Shown: in pieces, positions 55,673-64,000 of the stretch
How the letters are laid out: the number at the start of each line of letters is the position of its first letter
Numbering within the stretch: the stretch's first letter is position 1
Origin: Pyrenophora tritici-repentis
Lineage: Eukaryota > Ascomycota > Dothideomycetes > Pleosporales > Pleosporaceae
Reading direction: 5' to 3'
DNA: 64,000 nucleotides
Assembly (NCBI RefSeq): GCF_003171515.1
Contig: NC_089392.1
Span: forward strand, 496,001-560,000
Position numbers and translations under genes: made by a program
Notes under the pieces: generated by a model
Seen by the model: the letters and a program-made list of their open reading frames with translations, nothing else
What the model was told of the DNA's origin: nothing
Databases searched by the model: none

Positions 55673-57648
55673 ATGCCCATTTCCAACGGCGACGCCATGA
55701 CAAACACGGCTTCAGACGCCCTGGACCACACCAAGGCTCTTGAGATTCTCAAGAATGAGTACCCAGAGCGCGATGGCATTGACGTCAAGACGCTCATCGA
55801 CTCCAAGAAGAACGGTGGTCTTACCTACAATGACTTCCTCATGCTTCCCGGGTACATCGGTGCGTTGTCCTCGCATTTGCCGCATGTCATTTTCTAAGCT
55901 GGGATACGTCATGACGGGAATACTGCGTCGGCAGTAAACCGTACAGACTTCCAGTACTGCACATGGTCTTCTATGGCTTCGGTTGTGCGATAGGCATTCG
56001 TACAGCATCCTAACATGCCATAGGCTTCCCTGCCGCCGAAGTCGCCCTTGATACCCCAATCACGAAGCGCATCTCCCTCAAGACACCCTTCGTCTCCTCG
56101 CCCATGGACACCGTCACCGAGCACAACATGGCGATTCACATTGCGCTTCTTGGAGGTCTCGGTGTGATTCACCATAACTGCTCTCAGGATGACCAGGCCG
56201 AGATGGTGCGCAAGGTCAAGCGCTTCGAGAACGGCTTCATTCTCGACCCGGTTGTCATCTCTCCTACTACCACTGTTGGAGAGGCCAAGGCGCTCAAGGA
56301 GAGGTGGGGATTCGGAGGTTTCCCTGTCACTGGTAAGTCCGCCTCAAATCTTACCCCATACTCGCATTGTGATGATTACCTTTTATTTTTAACTTTCGTT
56401 CATCCGCAACGATTCCGTCGTGCTGTGGAAAAAATACCCCTGACATGCTCACTATTGCTCTGTTTCGCATAGGCTTTTGGAGATCATATGCTAACAGTTT
56501 GCAAAGAAAACGGTACTCTCCGATCCAAGCTCGTCGGTATCATCACACCCAGAGACATTCAGTTCCACGACAAGCTCGAAGACCCAGTCACCGCCGTCAT
56601 GTCGACCGACCTCGTTACTGCCCGCCACGGTGTGGAGCTCAAGGAGGCCAACGATATCCTCAACAAGTCCAAGAAGGGAAAGCTTCCCATTGTTGATGAG
56701 AGCTTCAACTTGATTGCGCTCCTGTCGCGATCTGACTTGATGAAGAACTTGAACTTCCCGCTTGCATCTAAGCTCCCCCACTCGAAGCAGCTGATTGCCG
56801 CAGCTGCCATCGGTACCCGACCAGAAGACAAGATCCGTCTGCAAAAGCTCGTGGATGCTGGTCTTGACATTGTCGTTCTCGACAGCAGTCAGGGCAACAG
56901 CATGTACCAGATTGAGATGATCAAGTACATCAAGCAGACATACTCTCAGCTCGACGTGATTGCTGGAAACGTAGTCACTCGCGAGCAGGCTGCTGCTCTC
57001 ATCGCAGCTGGCACTGATGGTCTCCGTATTGGTATGGGTAGCGGAAGCGCCTGCATTACCCAGGAGGTTATGGCTGTTGGACGGCCGCAAGCCACCTCGG
57101 TATACAACGTCACATCTTTTGCCAAGCGCTTTGGCGTACCATGCATTGCGGATGGTGGTATCCAAAATGTCGGTCACATCGTCAAGGGTCTTGCCATGGG
57201 CGCATCAGCTGTCATGATGGGTGGTCTTTTGGCTGGTACCACTGAGTCGCCTGGAGAGTACTTTGTTAGCCGTGATGGTCAGCTTGTCAAGGCCTACCGT
57301 GGTATGGGCAGTATCGCCGCCATGGAAGACAAGAAGGCTGGTGGCGGTGCCGCTGACTCCAAGGCCAGCAACGCTGGTACTGCGCGCTACTTCTCTGAAG
57401 GTGACCGTGTCTTGGTTGCCCAGGGTGTTTCCGGGTCTGTCCAAGACCGTGGCTCCATCACCAAGTTCGTTCCTTACTTGATGGCTGGTGTTCAACATTC
57501 GCTGCAGGACATTGGCATCAAGAGCCTCGCTGAACTCCACGAGGGTGTTGACAACGGCAATGTGCGATTTGAGCTCCGAACTGCCAGCGCACAGGCCGAG
57601 GGTAACGTGCATGGCCTACACAGCTTTGACAAGAAGCTCTACTCATAG
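55673..57648 (+). CDS. IMD: Inosine-5'-monophosphate dehydrogenase
   Basis: Exons 55673-55859, 56024-56332 and 56507-57648 give 545 aa. Introns of 164 and 174 bp are the longest among the core genes here except DML1 intron 1. It oxidises IMP to XMP with NAD+, the committed step of GTP synthesis. Visible: '[15 protein letters not shown]' across intron 1, '[17 protein letters not shown]', two CBS domains (regulatory, about residues 130-260) with intron 2 cutting the first, '[16 protein letters not shown]', and the catalytic loop with Cys in '[13 protein letters not shown]', followed by '[19 protein letters not shown]'. Length and motif order match eukaryotic enzymes. A single ordinary copy; nothing around it suggests a resistance duplicate. 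Confidence 0.95.
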
Positions 57649-58016
57649 GTGGCTGTTACAAGTGGTGTACGAAATGCATTGGTAGGGCGTTAGTTGTGGG
57701 ATTATTTCTTCCCTCATTCTTAGACATGTGACACGCGGGTACGATTATGGAGCAACGGATAGGCCAAAAGCAATGATACCACGAACACTGTTCACATTTG
57801 TTGTACACTATGTATCTTCTGCAATCTTGGAGTGATGAGAGATGCTGCCGAAAGTTGTTGATGTCTTTCGAGCCTTGCCTGCCCAGGTAACGACGTCAGT
57901 GTAGTGGGTGGGCTGCTTTGTAGCCTCGGCATCTCCCCGCGCCGCAACCCATCCCTTCTACACGTTGCCGGTCATGACGCGCGCTTTGCTACTGCTGCCT
58001 CAATTGGTGGCTAACC
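57649..58016. other. Short intergenic region
   Basis: 3' flank of IMP dehydrogenase and 5' flank of the Nudix gene. No gene. Confidence 0.5.
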
Positions 58017-59405
58017 ATGCCAAAGCCGTGTCGAAGGAAGCTTCTTCTCTTGGCTGAATCCAAACCTATTAACTTGCACCTTCCACGACTTTTCAATCTA
58101 TCTACACGCTCCTTCTCGCGTCTTCAGTACGACCAGTATCGACCGCGACCTGCTTTTACATCGCCAACAAGGTCGCATCTTCGAGGCAAGCTGGTTGTTA
58201 GGAACAGCTTTCAAACGCGCAACATGTCTATGCCCGCAGATCATAAGCCGTCCAAGACGCCCCTGAAGACCCCAGCAGTCCCACGGCCGAGCGCGAGGTA
58301 TGCCATTGTGTCATGAATCCGCATCACCGCACACTAATCAAGTACCAGTGTACTCTTGATATCGCCCACAAACCAGATCCTCCTCCTCCATCGCGTCTCC
58401 AAGGCCTCCAGCTTTGCCTCTGCACACGTCTTCCCCGGCGGCGCTCTGTCCAAGACACACGATGGCGAGATACCAGATGTAAACGACCCAGCCAGACATC
58501 GAGATGGACCCGCATACCGCATGGCAGCCGTGCGCGAGACCTTTGAAGAATGCGGCATCCTACTTGCCAAAAGCAAGAAGACGGGAAAGCTGTTCACCGA
58601 GATAAGCGACGAGGAACGTGAACAAGGCCGAAAAGATGTGCACAGCGGCAAAATCAAGTTTAGAGACTTACTAGAGACTTGGGGCGCTGTGCCCGACACG
58701 GATGCTTTGATTCCCTTTACACGCTGGGTAACACCTGGTAACGTGCCCAAACGCTTTACAACGCAAATGTACATCTACTTCCTCCCCCTCGGATCCACGT
58801 CGCCTACCAAACGCGCTGCTCCCAAGGGCACCCCGCCATTAGCGGGCTTGGAACAGGAGGATGAGATTGTGATTCCGAAGCCGACGCATGATGGTGGTAT
58901 CGAACACACCGCAGCACGATTTCTTCCTCCAAACAAATGGATTGATCTGGCGCGCCAGAATAGGATTATCCTCTTCCCGCCGCAGTTTATCCTTACTTTG
59001 CTGTTATCTCCTTATCTTGCTGCCAGCGTCACGTCCCCCTCGTCACCTACACCATCACTTTCCGGACTCCAGGCCGAGCGCGACAGGTGTATCGAGTTCC
59101 TAGAGAAACCACGTGTGTATGATGGTACGCCAGAGGTTTCCTTTGCAGAAGCGTGTATCTTGCCCCTCGTTTTGGGCAAAGGCGAGTATGGGCAAAGTGG
59201 CCAGGATGGGGTTGGGGGTGTAGACAAGCACACTGCGGTATTGGCGCTGGATAGGCCGGGCAAGGAGGTGGAGGAGCAGGGTCAGGATAGGAGGGGGCTG
59301 AGGGAGTGGGTTGTTACGACAAAGTTCAAGAAGGAGGGGCCGAGGGATGTAGATGTTAGGCGGAGAGATGAGGTGTTGGGGAGACAGAGTGGTGTGAAGT
59401 TATAG
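58017..59405 (+). CDS. Nudix hydrolase, NUDT19/acyl-CoA-diphosphatase-like
   Basis: Exons 58017-58297 and 58349-59405 (intron 51 bp) give 445 aa. The N-terminal 65 residues are basic and rich in Leu, Ser and Arg, resembling a mitochondrial targeting sequence; an internal Met at about 70 could start a shorter form. 'HVFPGGALSKTHDGE' and 'AAVRETFEECGILL' form a Nudix box with a long insertion between the Gly and the REUxEExGU core, as in NUDT19-like proteins, which split CoA or acyl-CoA. 'WVTPGNVPKRFTTQMYIYFLP' follows. The C-terminal 100 residues are less conserved. The exact substrate is not certain. Confidence 0.85.
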
Positions 59406-60601
59406 ATACATATCTTTCTGTCTTTCCAGTACTGGTCATGGACTTGTTCCATTTTGGCAAACATGGATGAATTCAAAACGTACATTGGTTGCATTTAATG
59501 TCTCATTTCATCTATGCTGCCAATCCACCACAGTACCAGTATCTCAGATATTTTCCTGGGGATGACATTCACCCCCTCAGCTATCAGCCAGACCAAAGCC
59601 TACCCTCCTTCCTTTGTGTTTTAGAAAACTCAAAATCCACCTCTCCAACATACATTACTGGAAAGACTCCAGCTCAACATACACCTTCCCTTCGTATTAT
59701 CCCAACCGACAATTCCATACGCCTCAACCCTCACGATTCGCTCGTTTCTGCAGTTTCTCCCACTCCGTGTTTTCCGTGTTCGACAAGTCCTGCATCGAAA
59801 GAGGCGCAGCTTTCGACGTCGAAGCGAGTGAAGGCGAGAAAAAGAAAGCATGCAGAGGGGACGAAGGCTGGAGGCTGGAGGGGAGATAAGAAGGGAGTAT
59901 ACCCAAGTCTCCTATCCTTTTCCTCCAAAACCATCATATTGTAGCGCCGGTCATGTTCTAGAAGGCATGATATGACCAACCCTCGGTATATCAAAAGTGA
60001 CGAATATTGAGATCGAGAAGTCATGCCTAGACAGATGTCAGATGACAGACAGAAGCAAGGATATCCCCTCAAATTCCCCACCGGAGGTGACAGTTTCCGG
60101 TAAGTACTTAGCAGAAAGATGAGATGGTCCGTCCCGTCTTACGTTAGCATGCTGTAACACGTACAGTGGTTTGGGCAAGGCAAGGCAAGGCATAGCATGG
60201 AAGGAAGGGAGGGAGCGTCTAGACCTGCCCAGTCTACCGTCTTACTGTACCGACGTGGAAAAATCAAGCCATGGATGCGATTGCGGCAAAGGTCTTCCTA
60301 TCTGTCCGAACTCTTATTTCCTTCGGTGCTTTTACGTGCATTTGCTGCTTGCTAATACAACTAGACGACAACCTGAAACGTTGGGGTTGTCGGGTATCTT
60401 TGCGGCATATATTGTGGCGCCATGTTGGTATTGGTGTTGTTGTTGTTGTTGTTGTAGTAATATCCGTGTATATGAGTAGGAAGAGGAAGGAATGGCGAAA
60501 AGAAAAAAAGACGCCGCCGCTCCGATATCGTACGTTGATCCCCTCTTACGCCAAGTCGCAGTACTGTAATTCCAAAGAGAAAGAATGTCACCACAACAAC
60601 C
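59406..60601. other. Convergent intergenic region, Nudix and DOM34
   Basis: About 1.2 kb between two gene ends. It includes a GTT-triplet run near 60436-60455. ORFs here have no features. Confidence 0.5.
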
Positions 60602-61869
60602 CTAGATAATCATCTCGCCATCCTCGCCATCCTCCCCACCGGCATCATCCGCATCCTCTTCATCCAGGTCCTCGAGCGGATACGTCAGGATAGCAGCGAC
60701 ATTGCCCAGCCCTTCCAGCCGCTTACCGCTCTCATGTAAGGAGCTGAGCACGCGGACTTCTCCGCCTTCTACATCACGGACCTGGTTCACGAGCTTGACC
60801 CAGCGCCTGCGTTCCTGCACGTTCTGGGCGCGGAACAGCTGGTTGTTGATCATGAGGACGCCGCCGCCGCGTCCGACGGCACCCTTGGCGACGGCGCGTT
60901 CGACCTCGCGGGGGCCGTACCATGCGCGGCCGTCGTCGAGGCGGACAAGGGTGTTGAATTGGTCCATGAGGGCTGTTTCGCGGGCGAATTTGGTGTTTGA
61001 GAGTTTGTTTGTTATGGCGGGGGAGGAGAGGACTTCGTTTAGGGAGTGGACGTGGGCAGAGGACGAGTGTGCGATTGTGATGTTGGGGATGAGCGCCATG
61101 AGGGTTTTGTTGGTTGTTCGTGTCGCTTCCGCTTTGATGTACGTCAGGAATGCTGTGGCTACGAAACCTGGGCTGGCTAGTAGTATTGGTAGTGTTTTGC
61201 CTGGCGCGGTGTTTGTACTCTCGATTTGCCGGAGAAGAGTGGCTAGTGTTGTGGAGAAGAATCTATCCATGCCTTTGCTGTGTCCGTCTACGCCGTTTTT
61301 TCGCTTTCGCGGTACTGATACCTCGATCCTTTGCCGTAATATGGTTTGATGCTCGGTAATCATGCATATGTTTGCTGTGCCTTCTCCCAGTACAACAGAC
61401 CAGAGTTCGGCCTTATTTGCCGTGTCGCATGCCTCTTTGAGTTGCTCGAGCGCGACACTATCCCAGCCATCTGCCTTTTCCAATGTAAATTTTCGGTTGA
61501 GCTCCAAATCAAGCGTATGGTGTTGCCCTAGCTTGACATGCTCATTCTCTTTTGCCACGCGACCCGAGACGTGGAGTTGTTCTGATCCAATATCAAAGTC
61601 TGTGGTTGTGACGGTGATGGTGAGGTCGAGTGCGATCCGTTGCGACGATGTAGAGCCGGCTTCCGACGTTTTCGATACGCGCCGTACCGCTTTCGCTCGT
61701 ATCTGATCATGTTCTTGTATGAGATTGTATGCGTGCCACTGCATCCCAAATTAGCATACAGGCCTTTGCGGCCTTGTGATTCTCGTACCATGTCCTCTGC
61801 CTCCTCTGGCAGCAGAGTCACGAACCCAGCGCCAGTTTTCTGTTCAATCTGGCTCTTGAGGAGCTTCAT
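60602..61869 (-). CDS. dom34: Dom34/Pelota ribosome-rescue factor
   Basis: Exons 61869-61789 and 61738-60602 (intron 50 bp) give 405 aa. 'MKLLKSQIEQKTGAGFVTLLPEEAEDM' joins 'WHAYNLIQEHDQIRAKAVRRV', the standard Pelota start. The N domain ends near 'HVSGRVAKENEHVKLGQHHTLDLE', the central eRF1-like domain has 'GMDRFFSTTLATLL' and 'LLASPGFVATAFLTYI', and the C domain ends with 'LSSLHESGKRLEGLGNVAAILTYPLEDLDEE' and an acidic tail. It lacks the GGQ motif of eRF1, as expected. With Hbs1 it splits stalled ribosomes in no-go and non-stop decay, in the cytoplasm. Confidence 0.94.
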
Positions 61870-62392
61870 GGTAGTTGATTATGTATTAATGTCGCGACTT
61901 TAGCGCTCCTTTTAGTTGTGTGAATGGAGACGCGGTGTTTTTTCGTGTGTAGCTGCCGTGCAGCCTTACAGGACCAACTTTTGAGTGACGCAACCATGGC
62001 TGGAGGGGCACTACGTAGTGGGGTCCTCGCTACCAACGAGCTTATTCACGATTAGGTTTGGCCTCTCACGCGGAACGTATTACCTGCATATCTTTTGTTC
62101 AACCCAAACGTTTTGTATTATGCAACCTCAGTTAAACCAAGGTCGGCATTGGTATATACTGGGGTCTGTCGCAAATCAATATGTAGATCAACTCGCCAGC
62201 GACCAGGTTACCGTCGACCCCTGACATGGAATCGGATAGCGCATTATATTATAAAGCACCATCTGCGCAGTGCGATCATCGAAGTAAAGAAGGATTATAC
62301 TGTACAATCTATTAAGAATATATCCGCCGGTAGTCTATAGTGTTGAAAGGAAATGAGGGTATATGAAACAAATAACTGATAATCCGCCGCCT
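61870..62392. other. Intergenic between GMC oxidoreductase and DOM34
   Basis: The DOM34 promoter and the GMC gene 3' flank, both genes on the minus strand. No gene. Confidence 0.5.
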
Positions 62393-64000
62393 CTACCTGG
62401 CCTTGATAATGTCTGCAGCCTTCTCGGCGATAGCGTACGCAGTAGCTTGCGTATGGGCGCCAGGGATGATGGGAATGATGGAAGCATCAACGATAGATAG
62501 ATGCTGAGTGCCATAGACCAACAGCTTGTCGCTGACACAGCCACCATCCTCCCTAGGCATCATGGGGCATGAGCCACATGGGTGAGCAAGAGAGGGCGCC
62601 AACATCTTTTGCTTAATGAGAGCGGTGTAAAGCTCTTCATCGGTTTTGAACTGGGCGCCAGGAACCTTCTCCGTGATCTTGTAGCGGGCGAGTAGGGGAC
62701 TAGCCCAGATGGTGCGGAAGAATCGCACACTGGTAAATAAGACCCGGCGATCGATTGGATTCATGAGTGCGTTGTATGTGACAATGGGTGGCCCTCTAGG
62801 GTTCTTGGGGTTGATGTGCACAGTACCGCGGGACAGGGGCTTCTCTACAGCAGCTAGGACATAGGTGCCATCAGCAGCACAAGTCAGCTCAGCGGCAGCA
62901 ATGTCCTTGCGACCAAACGACTCAGCAATAAACTTGGCTTGCTTTGCAAAGCCCCTGGTAAGCTTCTTGTTGATCTTGTAGATATTTGGAAGGTAATCGG
63001 TCGACCTCTGGCTGTTCAAAGACTTTGTCAGAGACTCCGTGTCGTTGGTCATGTCGGGCAGAGGGACAAAGGCAAGCGAATTGCCGCGGGCATATGTGTA
63101 GGGTCCAGTCTTGGTCTCCTGGTACTGTTTCCATGCAGTCGCATTGAAAGTGGCGTTGGTAGCTAGCGAATTCTGGTCGGGGAAGAATTGGTTGGTTGTG
63201 TTGAAAATCAGGGTAGCGTAGGGGTGGTCCTGGAAATTAGTACCTACAGCATCGAGTGCAACCACGGTACGAATACCTGCAGGCTTCATGACAGACTCGG
63301 GTCCAACACCGCTGAGTTGGAGCAGCTTCGGTGTCGCAATCGTTCCAGCCGCAAGTACAACCTCCTTCTTGGCATTGAAGATTTGGCACTTGCCCGTCTT
63401 GTCAGTGGTCTCGACACCGATAGCCTTTGGAGTCTTGCATGATGTGTCGAAGTTGATCTTGTTCACAGTTGTACCAGTGATGATGTGCAGGTTGGGACGC
63501 GTCGCTTTGATGGTATCGTAATATGCGTAAACGGCGTGAGCTCGACGTCCGGTTTTTACATCCATAGTGTTGGGAAACCAGGAAGGACCAATGGCCTCTC
63601 CGTTATTGCCATCCTGTGGGACATGGACACCGCTTGCCTTCCATGCCGCGAAGTATGACGTGATATCCTTGTACTGGTTGGAGGTGATTGAGACTGGGAG
63701 AGGGCCGTTGCCGTACACAGATTCATCCCATGTAATGTTGAATTTCTTTGCGGCCTCAGGCGTAGGTGGTTGTAAAGTAGTGCCTTTGATGAAATAGGGT
63801 AACAGGCCTTTCCAGTCCCAATCATCGTTACCAAGAGCCGCCCAGCAATCGTAGTCACCAGCTGAGCCGCGGTCGTAGATCATGCCGTTGACAACTGAAC
63901 CGCCACCGAGGACCTTGGCGACGAATACATCGAAGGAGCCGTTGCCAATAGCTGGCTCAGGCAGCGATTTGATGCCATCCCAATACAGCCCGGCCGCTGC
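62393..64000 (-). CDS. GMC oxidoreductase, partial (5' end beyond window)
   Basis: The frame is open from the stop at 62393 to the window edge, 535 codons. Upstream of the first internal Met (63883) coding clearly continues: 'FDVFVAKVLGGGSVVNGMIYDRGSAGDYDCW' is the GMC family signature near the FAD site. The N-terminal dinucleotide-binding motif is therefore outside the window. Further on are 'EVVLAAGTIATPKLLQLSGVGP' (second GMC signature) and, near the end, 'LAHPCGSCPMM' with the active-site His, 'LSIVDASIIPIIPGAHTQATAYAIAEKAADII' with the second His/Asn position occupied by His. Several N-x-T sites hint at secretion. These flavoenzymes oxidise sugars or aryl alcohols; the substrate is unknown. 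Confidence 0.9.
   Translation of the reverse strand, partial: AAAGLYWDGIKSLPEPAIGNGSFDVFVAKVLGGGSVVNGMIYDRGSAGDYDCWAALGNDDWDWKGLLPYFIKGTTLQPPTPEAAKKFNITWDESVYGNGPLPVSITSNQYKDITSYFAAWKASGVHVPQDGNNGEAIGPSWFPNTMDVKTGRRAHAVYAYYDTIKATRPNLHIITGTTVNKINFDTSCKTPKAIGVETTDKTGKCQIFNAKKEVVLAAGTIATPKLLQLSGVGPESVMKPAGIRTVVALDAVGTNFQDHPYATLIFNTTNQFFPDQNSLATNATFNATAWKQYQETKTGPYTYARGNSLAFVPLPDMTNDTESLTKSLNSQRSTDYLPNIYKINKKLTRGFAKQAKFIAESFGRKDIAAAELTCAADGTYVLAAVEKPLSRGTVHINPKNPRGPPIVTYNALMNPIDRRVLFTSVRFFRTIWASPLLARYKITEKVPGAQFKTDEELYTALIKQKMLAPSLAHPCGSCPMMPREDGGCVSDKLLVYGTQHLSIVDASIIPIIPGAHTQATAYAIAEKAADIIKAR

Noticed and set aside
55673..57648. IMP dehydrogenase as a possible self-resistance gene of a mycophenolate-type cluster
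   Set aside because: No biosynthetic genes nearby; neighbours are housekeeping genes, so it is the ordinary copy.

Overview
The window is nuclear DNA of a filamentous ascomycete. Genes carry short introns (mostly 47-63 bp) with GT(A/G) donors, CTAAC/CTGAC-like branch sites and (C/T)AG acceptors. The proteins are fungal: a Dom34/pelota, an Spt20, a Prp18, a DML1, an IQGAP cytokinesis scaffold, a kinesin-8, a DUF4360-type secreted protein and a GPI-type wall protein. A dothideomycete (Pleosporales-like) source is my best guess from gene style, but this is inference and no search was run.

Layout. Positions 1-3.4 kb hold a secreted zinc M14-like (AstE/AspA-type) hydrolase and a small proline-rich single-pass membrane protein. 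From about 3.5 to 19.4 kb lies an accessory, repeat-rich block. It contains three loci of one paralogous family of coiled-coil proteins ending in a C-x5-C-x4-C-x3-H zinc finger: 4.9-6.0 kb, 6.6-12.3 kb and 15.5-16.7 kb. Most copies are damaged. The middle copy is split by a 4.44 kb element (7568-12008) that has long imperfect terminal inverted repeats and a flanking TA duplication. The element carries no transposase, only an intact F-box-like protein with about 22 near-identical ankyrin repeats. The same block holds copies of a second repeat family with similar ends, different internal minisatellite arrays and long G homopolymers (about 3.54-4.15 kb, 18.68-19.44 kb, plus fragments). A small START-like (SRPBCC) gene and a weak hypothetical ORF sit at 16.9-18.5 kb.

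From 20 kb to the end the sequence is ordinary gene-rich core genome: SPT20 (SAGA), a repetitive GPI-anchored wall protein, DML1/Misato, PRP18 divergent from a SAP18-like protein with an RG-rich tail, a MARVEL membrane protein, an amidase-signature enzyme, a GFA/CENP-V-type zinc protein, methionine sulfoxide reductase A, a DUF4360 secreted protein, kinesin-8, an MDR oxidoreductase, an Rng2-type IQGAP divergent from IMP dehydrogenase, a Nudix hydrolase, DOM34/pelota, and a GMC oxidoreductase cut by the right edge.

No operon logic is expected here. Shared function is visible only loosely: transcription and splicing factors (SPT20, SAP18, PRP18), cytoskeleton and division proteins (kinesin-8, IQGAP, DML1), and secreted or wall proteins. 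The part most worth a second look is the long-TIR, ankyrin-carrying element and the decayed zinc-finger family it landed in. No tRNA, rRNA or CRISPR array was recognised. Intron positions were placed by hand from splice consensus and reading-frame continuity.
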